DNA of 64,000 nucleotides, from contig NZ_MQUQ01000015.1 of assembly GCF_001953865.1 (NCBI RefSeq), positions 294,026-358,025 on the forward strand, read 5' to 3'. Positions within the stretch are counted from its first letter, which is position 1; every line of letters begins with the position of its first letter. The position numbers and the translations under genes were made by a program. Under the pieces are notes generated by a model. The model did no database searches, was not told the origin of the DNA, and saw only the letters and a program-made list of their open reading frames with translations. Shown piece by piece: positions 16,509 to 24,364 of this stretch. The stretch comes from Amycolatopsis coloradensis. GTDB taxonomy: Bacteria > Actinomycetota > Actinomycetes > Mycobacteriales > Pseudonocardiaceae.

Positions 16509-17233
16509 TGCTCGAAGGCAAGATCGCCCTGGTCACCGGCGGTACCCGGGGGATCGGGCTGGCCACCGCGCGGGCGCTCGCCGAGGCGGGCGCCACCGTC
16601 GTGCTGACCGGCCGCGACGAGGCGAAGGCCAAGGAAGCGGCGGCCGCGGCGGGGGCCGCGAGCGGGCTCGCGCTGGACGTCACCGACGCCAAGGCCGTGT
16701 CGACGCTGGTCCGCGGTGTGGCCAAGGAGCACGGCAAGCTCGACATCGTGGTCGCCAACGCCGGGATCATGGAGGACGCGCTCCTCGGCATGATCCGCGA
16801 GGAACTGGTCGACGCCACGCTGAGCACGAACGTCGCGGGCACGCTGCACACCGTCCAGGCCGCGGCCAGGGCGATGATGCGCAAGAAATCGGGCGCCATC
16901 GTGGTGCTGGCCTCGATCGTCGGCGAGCACGGAAGCGCTGGTCAGACCGTGTACGCGGCCTCGAAGGCGGCGGTGGCGAACATCGCGCGTTCGGCCGCGA
17001 AGGAACTCGGCCGTTCCGGGATCCGGGTCAACGCGGTGGCGCCCGGCGTCATCGACACCGACCTGACCTCGGGCCTGACCGAGGACGCCAAGGCCGAGAA
17101 CATCGGCAAGACCCCCCTCGGACGGCTCGGGACGCCCGAGGACGTGGCGAACGCGATCCGGTTCCTGGTCAGTGATGACGCCGCGTTCATCACCGGGCAG
17201 GTGCTGGGCATCGATGGAGGATTAGTTCTCTGA
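16508..17233 (+). CDS. FabG-like 3-oxoacyl-ACP/short-chain dehydrogenase
   Basis: A 241-residue classical SDR. NADP-binding TGGTRGIG is at residues 10-17; NAG is at about 84-86; catalytic Ser is in VVLASIVGEHG and the YAASK pair follows, with PGVIDTDLT after it. Overall it resembles 3-ketoacyl-ACP reductases. It starts on the last base of the ACP stop codon (TGATG) and is coupled in the same way to the downstream ligase. In this context it could reduce a 3-ketoacyl-ACP to the 3-hydroxyacyl-ACP preferred by LpxA-type enzymes. A sugar or aldehyde substrate cannot be excluded. Confidence 0.85.
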   Translation: MLEGKIALVTGGTRGIGLATARALAEAGATVVLTGRDEAKAKEAAAAAGAASGLALDVTDAKAVSTLVRGVAKEHGKLDIVVANAGIMEDALLGMIREELVDATLSTNVAGTLHTVQAAARAMMRKKSGAIVVLASIVGEHGSAGQTVYAASKAAVANIARSAAKELGRSGIRVNAVAPGVIDTDLTSGLTEDAKAENIGKTPLGRLGTPEDVANAIRFLVSDDAAFITGQVLGIDGGLVL

Positions 17234-18630
17234 TGACCCTTTTGGGTGTGGGCGCACGACTGATCGAGGTCACGAGCGGCAAGACGCTCGCCGGTGAGGA
17301 ACTCGACACCGAGGTCACCCGCGTGGGGGCCGCGTTGTCGCTGCTGCCGCCGGGCGCGTTGTTCGCCCGGATGTCGGTGGACCTCGAAAGCGTGCTGAAC
17401 TACCTCGGCGCGTTCGAGGCGGGCCGCGCGATCGCGCTGATCGATCCGGCGCTGGACGCCGACGTCCTGGCGGGGCTCATCGAGCGTTTCCGCCCGGCCG
17501 CCGTGCTGTCCGCGCCGGACGCGCCCGCACCCGACGGGTACGGCGTTTTCGACAGCCACTGGGTCCGGAAGTCCGCCGAGGGTGTCGAGCCGCATCCGCA
17601 TCTCGCGGTCCTGTTGCCGACCAGTGGTTCCACCGGCAACCCGAAGCTGGTCCGGCTCTCGCGTGGCGCGGTGCTGGCCAACGCCGACGCGATCGCCGAG
17701 GTGCTCGGCATCGACAGGCACGAGATCGCGCCGACCAGCCTCCCACTGCACTACAGCTACGGCCTGTCCGTGGTGAACTCCCATCTCGTCCGCGGCGCGA
17801 CCGTGGTCATCGAGCCTTCAGGGGTGCTCGGGCGCGGGTTCTGGGACGCGGTCAACGAGCACAAGGTCACCTCGCTCGCGGGCGTTCCGTACCACTACGA
17901 GATGCTGCGGCGCCTCAAGTTCGACCCGGCGAAGTACCCGACGCTGCGCACGCTGACCCAGGCTGGCGGCAAGCTCCGCGACGACCTCGTCGCCCAGTTC
18001 AACGACAAGATCCGCGAGGTCGGCGGGCAAATGTTCGTGATGTACGGGCAGACCGAGGCCGCCCCGCGAATGACCACCGTCCCGGCGGAACGGCTCGCCG
18101 AGAAGCTCGGTTCGGCCGGGCCCGCGCTGCCCGGTGGCTCGTTCGCGATCCGGCGCGAGGACGGTTCCGAAACCACGCATCCGAAGATCGTCGGCGAGGT
18201 CGTCTATCGCGGGCCCAACGTGATGATGGGCTACGCCGACGACGAGGCCGGGCTGGCCGCGGGCGACGAATGGGGCGGTGTGCTGCCCACTGGCGATCTC
18301 GGTTACCTCGACGAGGACGGGTTCCTCTACATCACCGGACGGCTCAAGCGAATCGGCAAGGTCTTCGGCAACCGGGTCAGCCTGGATGATCTCGAGCACG
18401 CCGTGCGTTCCGCTTCGGTGGGGATCGACGTCGTGGCCGCCGTCCCGGCCGGGGACAAGGTCGTCCTGTTCGCCGAAGGGGCCGACAAGGATATGTGCAA
18501 GGACGCCGCGAAGGCGCTGTCCGAGCGGCTGCACCTGCACACCAGCGGGTTCGACGTCCGCGCATGCGACACCGTGCCGCTGCTGGCCAGCGGCAAGATC
18601 GACTACCGGTCGCTGGAGGCCCAGGTATGA
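17233..18630 (+). CDS. acyl-AMP ligase (ANL superfamily), putative acyl-ACP/CoA synthetase
   Basis: A 465-residue adenylating enzyme with the ANL core motifs in order: A3 LLPTSGSTGNPKLVRL, A5 MYGQTEAAPR, A7 LPTGDLGYLDEDGFLYITGR, A8 RIGKVFGNRVSLDDLEHAV, and the A10 lysine in LLASGKIDYRSL. It is shorter than typical fatty-acyl-CoA ligases (about 520-560), because the N-terminal subdomain is reduced. It overlaps the SDR by one base and the LuxE-like gene by four. Most simply it activates a carboxylic acid and loads it on the ACP encoded two genes upstream; CoA as acceptor is the alternative. Confidence 0.85.
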   Translation: MTLLGVGARLIEVTSGKTLAGEELDTEVTRVGAALSLLPPGALFARMSVDLESVLNYLGAFEAGRAIALIDPALDADVLAGLIERFRPAAVLSAPDAPAPDGYGVFDSHWVRKSAEGVEPHPHLAVLLPTSGSTGNPKLVRLSRGAVLANADAIAEVLGIDRHEIAPTSLPLHYSYGLSVVNSHLVRGATVVIEPSGVLGRGFWDAVNEHKVTSLAGVPYHYEMLRRLKFDPAKYPTLRTLTQAGGKLRDDLVAQFNDKIREVGGQMFVMYGQTEAAPRMTTVPAERLAEKLGSAGPALPGGSFAIRREDGSETTHPKIVGEVVYRGPNVMMGYADDEAGLAAGDEWGGVLPTGDLGYLDEDGFLYITGRLKRIGKVFGNRVSLDDLEHAVRSASVGIDVVAAVPAGDKVVLFAEGADKDMCKDAAKALSERLHLHTSGFDVRACDTVPLLASGKIDYRSLEAQV

Positions 18631-19679
18631 GTGTGTTCACGCTTTCGCAGGCTGAGCGCGAGAAGCATCTGCTTCCGCAGCTCGCCGAGCTGACCGCGCA
18701 CCACCGCGAGAACTCCGAGGGGTACGAGCGCATCCTCTCGTCCCTGGGCATCGCGCGGGACGCGTCGTTCGAGTCCATCGCGGACCTGCCCTGGCTGCCG
18801 GTGCGGATGTTCAAGACGCACGACCTGCGCAGCATCCCCGAGTCCGAGATCTTCAAGACGCTGACGTCCTCGGGCACCACCGGCGCGGGCGCGTCGCGGA
18901 TCTACCTGGACAAGGCCGCCGCCGGCGCGCAGACCAAGCAGCTCGGCGCGACGCTGCAAGAGGTCCTCGGCGGCGAGCGGCTGCCGATGCTGATGGTCGA
19001 CACCATCGGCATCATCAAGAACCGCCGCTCGTTCTCCGCGCGCGGCGCGGGTGTGCTGGGCATGGCGAATTTCGGCCGCAAGCACACGTACGTGCTGGAC
19101 GAGAACGACCAGCCGGACGTCGAGGCGGTCAAGACGTTCCTCGCGACCTACGGCGACAAGCCGTTCTTGATCTTCGGTTTCACCTTCATGGTGTGGCAGT
19201 ACCTCTACGAGGTCGCGCGTGAGCACGAGCTGGACCTGTCCAACGGGATCTTGATCCACTCCGGCGGCTGGAAGAAGCTGATCGACCGAGCGGTCGACAA
19301 CACCGAGTTCCGCCGTCGCTTCAAAGAGGACACCGGCCTGGAGCGGATCCACAACTACTACGGGATGATCGAGCAGATCGGCACCGTGTTCCTCGAAGGA
19401 CCGTCCGGGAACTCGTTGTACTGCCCCGATTTCGCCGACGTCGTGATCCGGAACCCGGAAACCTGGGAAGAGCAGCCGGTCGGCGAGCCCGGGGTGATCG
19501 AGGTCGTCAGCACGCTGCCGAACTCGTATCCGGGCCACGTCCTGCTCACCGAGGACCTCGGTGTCTACAACGGAATCGACGACGGCGACTGGCCTGGCAA
19601 GCACTTCTCGGTCATGGGCAGGCTGCCCAAGGCCGAGGCCCGCGGCTGCTCGGACACCTTCCAGGGAGCGGCGGCATGA
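18627..19679 (+). CDS. LuxE-like acyl-protein synthetase
   Basis: A 350-residue homologue of LuxE, which makes an acyl-AMP and then carries the acyl group on its own C-terminal cysteine before handing it to LuxC. Visible features are the adenylation block TLTSSGTTGAGASRI and, at the end, GRLPKAEARGCSDTF, with Cys341 in the position of the LuxE acyl-carrying cysteine. The gene is coupled by ATGA to both neighbours, and its immediate partner is a LuxC homologue as in lux operons. No luciferase (luxAB) is present, so the aldehyde serves another purpose, presumably modification of the glycan made by this locus. Confidence 0.9.
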   Translation: MSVFTLSQAEREKHLLPQLAELTAHHRENSEGYERILSSLGIARDASFESIADLPWLPVRMFKTHDLRSIPESEIFKTLTSSGTTGAGASRIYLDKAAAGAQTKQLGATLQEVLGGERLPMLMVDTIGIIKNRRSFSARGAGVLGMANFGRKHTYVLDENDQPDVEAVKTFLATYGDKPFLIFGFTFMVWQYLYEVAREHELDLSNGILIHSGGWKKLIDRAVDNTEFRRRFKEDTGLERIHNYYGMIEQIGTVFLEGPSGNSLYCPDFADVVIRNPETWEEQPVGEPGVIEVVSTLPNSYPGHVLLTEDLGVYNGIDDGDWPGKHFSVMGRLPKAEARGCSDTFQGAAA

Positions 19680-20917
19680 CTCTCAAGCAGCGTTTCCCGC
19701 TCGGCGGCGGCATCGAGGTCTCCTCGCTGGTCGAAGAGCTGCGGGCCGAGCCCGTCGGTGGACGACTTCGCGTCGGTGACCCGCGTGTCGTCGAGTTCCT
19801 GACGAAGTTCGCGCGCAAGCTCCTCGCGCCCGCGACGGCTCGCCGCTTCCCGGAGCTGGCGTCGCTCGGTTTCTTCCTGCGCAAGGGAGAGATCGCCAAA
19901 GCACTGTCCACTTTGGAGACTTCCGGCGACGCGCTGCGGTTCCCGCGCGGGCTGGTCTTCCACGTGCCGCCCGCCAACGTCGACACGATTTTCGTGTACT
20001 CGTGGGCGCTTTCCGCGCTGGCGGGCAACCACAACGTCGTCCGCGTGTCGTCGCGTTCGGCCGGTGCCGCCGAAACGGTGTTGGAGGCGCTGAACGCCGC
20101 ACTGTCCGAAGTGGACGCGGACACCGCCGCCGCGATCACCGCGACCCAGCGCATGGTCACCTACGACCGCAGTGACGCGATCAGCGGTGCGCTGTCGTTC
20201 GCCGCGGATCTGCGGGTCATCTGGGGCGGCGACGCCTCGGTCGCGGCACTGCGCAAGTACCCGCTCGCGCCGCACGCGCGTGACCTGACCTTCCCGGACC
20301 GGTCTTCGTTCGCGGTCGCGTCGGTGCGTGGCTGGCATGAGGCCTCCGAGACCGAGCGCCGCGGTGCCGCCGAAGGTTTCTACAACGACTCATACTGGTT
20401 CGACCAAGCCGCCTGCTCGTCGCCGCGTGCGGTGTTCTGGGTCGGCGACGAGGCGGGCGCTCGCGAAGCCGGACAGGAATTCCGGACGTTGCTCGCCGAG
20501 GTGCTGGCGAAGAAGCAGCACGTCACCGAGCCCGCGATGGCCGTCCAGAAGCGGGTTTCGGCGTACGGCGCGGCCGTCGACGGGCTGGTCGACGGCATCG
20601 AGTTCCAGGGCAACGGCATCGCGACGCTCGAACTGGCCGACCCCGCGATCCTTCCGCGCGAATGGCTCGGCGCGGGCACTTTCGCCAACGCGCGGGTCGA
20701 CACGCTTTCCGACCTCGTTCCGATCGTGCTGCGCAAGGATCAAACTGTCGGTCAATTCGGCTTCAGCAAGGAAGAATTGACGCAATTCGTGACGGAATTG
20801 GCGGGCCGCGGTGTCGATCGCGTCGTTCCCTTCGGATCGGCCCTGACGTTCTCCGCGATTTGGGACGGCTACGATCTGCTGACCGAGTTCAGCCGTTTGG
20901 TGACCGTACAGGCCTGA
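19676..20917 (+). CDS. LuxC-like acyl reductase (acyl-protein/acyl-CoA reductase)
   Basis: A 413-residue aldehyde-dehydrogenase-fold reductase of the LuxC family. It reduces the acyl group on LuxE to an aldehyde with NADPH. The catalytic cysteine is Cys247 in FDQAACSSPRAVFW, the LuxC version of the ALDH active site; HVPPANVDTIFVYSW is the conserved N-terminal block. It begins on the LuxE stop (ATGA). With LuxE it forms a complete acid-to-aldehyde (fatty acid reductase) unit; the acyl chain length is not readable from sequence. The flippase-like membrane protein follows after 34 bases. Confidence 0.9.
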   Translation: MTLKQRFPLGGGIEVSSLVEELRAEPVGGRLRVGDPRVVEFLTKFARKLLAPATARRFPELASLGFFLRKGEIAKALSTLETSGDALRFPRGLVFHVPPANVDTIFVYSWALSALAGNHNVVRVSSRSAGAAETVLEALNAALSEVDADTAAAITATQRMVTYDRSDAISGALSFAADLRVIWGGDASVAALRKYPLAPHARDLTFPDRSSFAVASVRGWHEASETERRGAAEGFYNDSYWFDQAACSSPRAVFWVGDEAGAREAGQEFRTLLAEVLAKKQHVTEPAMAVQKRVSAYGAAVDGLVDGIEFQGNGIATLELADPAILPREWLGAGTFANARVDTLSDLVPIVLRKDQTVGQFGFSKEELTQFVTELAGRGVDRVVPFGSALTFSAIWDGYDLLTEFSRLVTVQA

Positions 20918-20951
20918 CCAGCGGCGAAAGAGTCTTGTGCGAGGAGGTTCA

Positions 20952-21920
20952 GTGACGACCGTCGAAATGCCCGAAGAGTCTTCGGTTGCGGTAAAGCAGC
21001 CGAAATCCACGAAGGCGAAGATCCTCGACGTCGTCCGCTGGATCGCGATCCTCGCGGTCGTCGGTTTCGCGGCGGAGACACTTGTCGCCACGTGGGGTGA
21101 ATTCTGGCGGACGTTGTCCGATGTCGCCTGGGAATCCTCCACGTTGAGCCTGCTCGCGCTGATCGCCGCGATCATGGTGTCGACCTACGGCTGGCAGGTC
21201 ATGGTCGACGATCTCGGCAAGCCGATCGGCTACGCCAGGGGCGCGCAGATCTGTCTCGTCGGCTCGCTCGGCAAGTACGTGCCGGGTTCGGTGTGGGCGT
21301 ACCTGTTGCAGATGGAACTGGGGCGCAAGGCCGGGCTCGCGAGGGCCCGGATCTTCACCGGTTCGCTGATCCAGCTCGGCGTCGGCGTGGTGTCGGCGCT
21401 GGTCGTCTCGCTGCTCGCGGCCCCCGCGGTGTTCAGCAACAGCCCGCGCGCGATGTGGCTGTTCGTGCTCATCCCGGTCGGACTGGCGATGCTGCACCCG
21501 CGCGTGCTCACCTGGGGCACCTCGCTGGTGCTGCGGATCCTGCGCCGCCCGCCGCTGGACCACCGGCTGAGCTGGTCGGTCATCGGCAAGGTGTTCGGCT
21601 CGTCGACCGCCGCGTGGGCGTTGCAGGGCGTGCACCTGTGGCTGCTGGCGAACTCCGTCGGCACGCCGGGGTTCAGCGGATTCGTGCTGTGCGTCGGCGC
21701 GATGGCCGTCGCGATGACCGTCGGGACGTTCGCGTTCATCCTGCCCAGCGGGGTCGGTGTCCGCGAGGTCGCGCAGGTCGCCGTCCTGACCGCTTCGGGC
21801 CTCACCGTCGGCCAGGCGACCGCGTTCGCCGTCGCTTCGCGGGTCATGTTCACCGTCGCCGACCTGATCACCGCCGGCGGCGCCGCCCTCTCCGCCCGCC
21901 TCGCCGCCCCCCGCGTTTAG
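20952..21920 (+). CDS. flippase-like UPF0104/LPG-synthase-type membrane protein
   Basis: A 322-residue polytopic membrane protein (about 7-8 helices) of the lysylphosphatidylglycerol-synthase transmembrane/UPF0104 family. The signature segment SLGKYVPGSVWAYLLQMELGRKAG is clear. Members act in lipid or polyprenyl-linked glycan handling and are often called flippase-like. The GTG start follows GAGGAGG; a GTG five codons earlier lacks that site. Its place at the end of the LpxA/ACP/Lux-like operon suggests it moves or helps assemble the acylated glycan product. The stop codon lies inside the left arm of a palindromic repeat (copy 2 of family A). Confidence 0.8.
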   Translation: MTTVEMPEESSVAVKQPKSTKAKILDVVRWIAILAVVGFAAETLVATWGEFWRTLSDVAWESSTLSLLALIAAIMVSTYGWQVMVDDLGKPIGYARGAQICLVGSLGKYVPGSVWAYLLQMELGRKAGLARARIFTGSLIQLGVGVVSALVVSLLAAPAVFSNSPRAMWLFVLIPVGLAMLHPRVLTWGTSLVLRILRRPPLDHRLSWSVIGKVFGSSTAAWALQGVHLWLLANSVGTPGFSGFVLCVGAMAVAMTVGTFAFILPSGVGVREVAQVAVLTASGLTVGQATAFAVASRVMFTVADLITAGGAALSARLAAPRV

Positions 21921-21976
21921 TCCTCTAGTTGCGATAGTTGCCCCGCGCAAGGACCGCAACTAGAGGACGAAACGCG
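21912..21976. repeat. palindromic repeat family A, copy 2
   Basis: 24-bp arms with two mismatches (21912-21935 and 21953-21976) and the same core as copy 1 (right arm ACCGCAACTAGAGGACGAAA). The left arm overlaps the last codons and TAG stop of the upstream gene; the stop exists because the usual TTTCGTCC is TTTAGTCC here. The flanking genes are convergent. Confidence 0.8.
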
Positions 21977-22044
21977 ATTCGTCCCGGTGGTCGTGAGGGG
22001 GAAAGGCGGCGTCTTACGTGCTCGCCAGGGTCCCGATCTGGGTG

Positions 22045-22095
22045 TCGCGAAAGCCACTTTCGGGACATCAGGTGTCCCTAAAGTGGCTTTCGCGA
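22045..22095. repeat. palindrome with 23-bp arms between two family A repeats
   Basis: Arms 22045-22067 and 22073-22095 pair with a single mismatch and a 5-base loop; the core is GCGAAAGCCACTT followed by GGGACA. Its sequence is unrelated to family A, although it sits between copies 2 and 3. It may act as a terminator for either convergent neighbour or be a member of another dispersed family. Confidence 0.75.
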
Positions 22096-22140
22096 TATGC
22101 CCAGTGCAGGTGGTCACGCCCCACCCGGCCCACGCAAGTA

Positions 22141-22189
22141 GTCCTCTAGTTGCGGTAGTTGCCCCGCGCAAGGACCGCAACTAGAGGAC
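22141..22189. repeat. palindromic repeat family A, copy 3
   Basis: 16-bp perfect arms (22141-22156 and 22174-22189) with the core GTCCTCTAGTTGCGGT. The loop is nearly identical to that of copy 2 (TAGTTGCCCCGCGCAAGG in copy 2 versus AGTTGCCCCGCGCAAGG). This suggests that copies 2 and 3, 230 bases apart, arose by a local duplication. Confidence 0.8.
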
Positions 22190-22226
22190 GAAACGCGGTC
22201 TCCTTGCCCACAAGTGGTTCTTCGGG

Positions 22227-22520
22227 TCATCGGCGCGGGGTGAGCTGTCGCAGGCCATACGCGGCACCGGCGAACAAGGCCGTCGCCACGGCATACGTGA
22301 ACGGGGTGAACGAGAGTCCGAGGGCGGTCGCCCCCGGTCCGGCGAGGCCGCCGACGGCGTAGCCCGGCAACGGCGTCATGCCCGCGAGCACCCAGCCGCG
22401 CAGGCCCGCGGCGAGACCGGTGAGCAGGCCGGGAACGCCGAGGACGAGCAGGGTGGCACAGGCCGTGACGACATCGGTCAGCGCGGAGGTCTCGGTGATC
22501 CTCGAGCGGGGAATCCGCAC
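22227..22520 (-). pseudogene. N-terminal fragment of a DUF6541-type membrane protein
   Basis: A 97-residue membrane protein that matches only the first about 90 residues of the 669-residue protein at 28658-30667. Shared blocks are GLAAGLRGWVLAGMTPL/GRAAGLRGWALAGLAPL, GLAGPGATALGLSFTPFTYAV/GLAGPWLALAGVSYNPLTVAG and AAYGLRQL/VGFGLRKL. The remaining roughly 570 residues are missing. It could be a decayed duplicate or a genuine mini-protein retaining three helices. Several upstream starts are possible; the GTG at 22520 precedes the region of homology. It is divergent from a GT-C gene. Confidence 0.6.
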
Positions 22521-22753
22521 GGAACCCCCGCCGTGCGGAACGGAAGGGGAACCCAGGTCAACGGCCGACCGTCGTCGCACGAACGAGTCACATCCCGATG
22601 GGGCAACGGCGGAGCGACGCCTACTCCGCGCGCACTTTTGCTCACCCATTCGTGTCAAGTAACTGCGCCGAAAGAAACACCCTGGCGCGACGATCGATAC
22701 TTGACCGTAGTCTTTCCGTCAGGGGAGTGGCTCGGCCCGAAGGGTGGGATCAG

Positions 22754-24364
22754 GTGGTGGTCGCGCTCGTCGTCGCCTGGTTCGTGGTCGCCGTCTTCGT
22801 CATCGTGGCCTGGCCCAAGATCAGCGCCGACAAGAACTGGCGGGTCGCCGCGCTGACGCTGACCCTCGGTTTCTCCTTGGTGCACCAGCTGGTGTTCTCG
22901 ACCATCGCGGAAGACGCGTACATCACTTTCCGTTACGCGCAGAACATCGTCGACGGCAATGGCCCGGTGTTCAACACCGGTGAACGGATCGAGGGTTACG
23001 CGAATTTCCTCTGGATGATCGCGATCGCGCTGCCGAAGGCCGCGTTCGGGGCCGATATCGAGATGTCGGCGATCGTGCTCGGGATCCTCGCCACCCTCGG
23101 CGCCGTGCTGCTCGCGAACGTGACGGTCAACCGGTTGGTCGCGCGGGCGGCGGGCGAGCCGCGACAGGCCTTCGGGGTGGCCGCCGCGGTACTCGTCGCG
23201 GGCGCCGGGGGTCTCGCCGCGTCCGGCGGATCAGGTACCGAGACGCCGCTGTTCGTGCTGCTCTTGTTCGGTGTTTTCGCCGCGCTCGCGTCCCGGCGTC
23301 CGGTCGTCGCGGGCGTGCTCGTCGCCTTCGCGATGATGACGCGCCCGTCGGGGACGGTGCTCGCGGTGCTTGTCGGGGGCTGGCTGGTCGTCGCCGCGCT
23401 GCGCGGCCGGTACACATGGTGGTCGCCGGCCGGCTGGCTGCTCGGCGGGCTCGTCTTCGCCGCGCCGTGGACGGCGTGGCGGGTCATCTACTACGGCCAA
23501 GTCCTGCCGACGTCGGTGCTCATCCCCTTCGACATCGAGGTTTCGGCGCGGGTCGACCACGGCTGGCAGTACCTCTCGGGCTTCTCGGTGGTGCACCAGG
23601 GCTTCCTGCTGCTCGGCCTGGTCGCGGCGGTGGCGCTGCTCCTGCGCCGCAACGGCCGGACGCCGCATGAGGCCGAGGCCAGATCGCTGACCTGGTTGAT
23701 GCTCCTCACCGCCGTCGCGCTCACCGGGTTCGTGGTGTTCTTCGGTGGCGACGAGGGCCCGGCGTGGCGCCTGCTGGCACCGATCCCGCCGCTGCTCGCC
23801 GTGGCGGCGGTCTCGGTCTACGGCGTGCTCACCGCGGCCCCGAAACCGAGCCCGCGGCCGCGGCCGCCGATCCAGCGGCTGATGCCCGCCGCCGCGGTGA
23901 CGTTGTCCGGGCTCGCGGTGCTGGTGTCGGTGTTCAGCCCGGAGATGCTGCCCCGCGTCCGCGCCTGGCACGACCACGGCGCGCAGATGGAGGAGATCGG
24001 CCGCTGGCTCGACGTCTACCTGCCGCCGGGTTCGGTCGTGAGCACCTCCGCGCCCGGTGTGCTGTCGTACCACGCCGGGACACAACTGCAGATCGTCGGC
24101 GTCCGCGGTCAGACCGAAGAAGCGGGTGAGGCCGTCGTCTCCCGGCGGCGTCCCACGATCGCCGTCATCACCGACAGCGGCTACTCGGCGACACAGTCCT
24201 GTGTGATCGACCCGGCGTACGCGTCGAGGTATCGCGTCGCGACCTTCGCGCGTGAAGGAACCTCATCGTGGCTCACCGTGTTCCTCCGGGCCGACGTCGA
24301 ACGATCGGTCACGGCCGCCCTCGACTTTTCGCCCGACTTCCGCCACGTACCGTGCCCTTCGTGA
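22754..24364 (+). CDS. GT-C glycosyltransferase, AftB-like
   Basis: A roughly 536-residue polytopic membrane protein of the GT-C superfamily, which uses polyprenyl-phosphate sugars outside the membrane. The first extracytoplasmic loop has IAEDAYITFRYAQNIVDGNGPVFNTGERIEGYANFLWM. This closely parallels the AftB protein encoded at 44727-46442 (CDDGLIVLRTVQNLLDGNGPVFNAGERVEANTSTLWT), and acidic Glu-Asp replaces the Asp-Asp. About ten helices are visible, then a soluble C-terminal domain. The GTG at 22754 is preceded by AGGGTGGGA; a GTG at 22727 is possible. It overlaps the next membrane-protein gene (GTGA). An arabinofuranosyl- or other sugar transferase acting on the wall glycan is inferred. Confidence 0.75.
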   Translation: MVVALVVAWFVVAVFVIVAWPKISADKNWRVAALTLTLGFSLVHQLVFSTIAEDAYITFRYAQNIVDGNGPVFNTGERIEGYANFLWMIAIALPKAAFGADIEMSAIVLGILATLGAVLLANVTVNRLVARAAGEPRQAFGVAAAVLVAGAGGLAASGGSGTETPLFVLLLFGVFAALASRRPVVAGVLVAFAMMTRPSGTVLAVLVGGWLVVAALRGRYTWWSPAGWLLGGLVFAAPWTAWRVIYYGQVLPTSVLIPFDIEVSARVDHGWQYLSGFSVVHQGFLLLGLVAAVALLLRRNGRTPHEAEARSLTWLMLLTAVALTGFVVFFGGDEGPAWRLLAPIPPLLAVAAVSVYGVLTAAPKPSPRPRPPIQRLMPAAAVTLSGLAVLVSVFSPEMLPRVRAWHDHGAQMEEIGRWLDVYLPPGSVVSTSAPGVLSYHAGTQLQIVGVRGQTEEAGEAVVSRRRPTIAVITDSGYSATQSCVIDPAYASRYRVATFAREGTSSWLTVFLRADVERSVTAALDFSPDFRHVPCPS

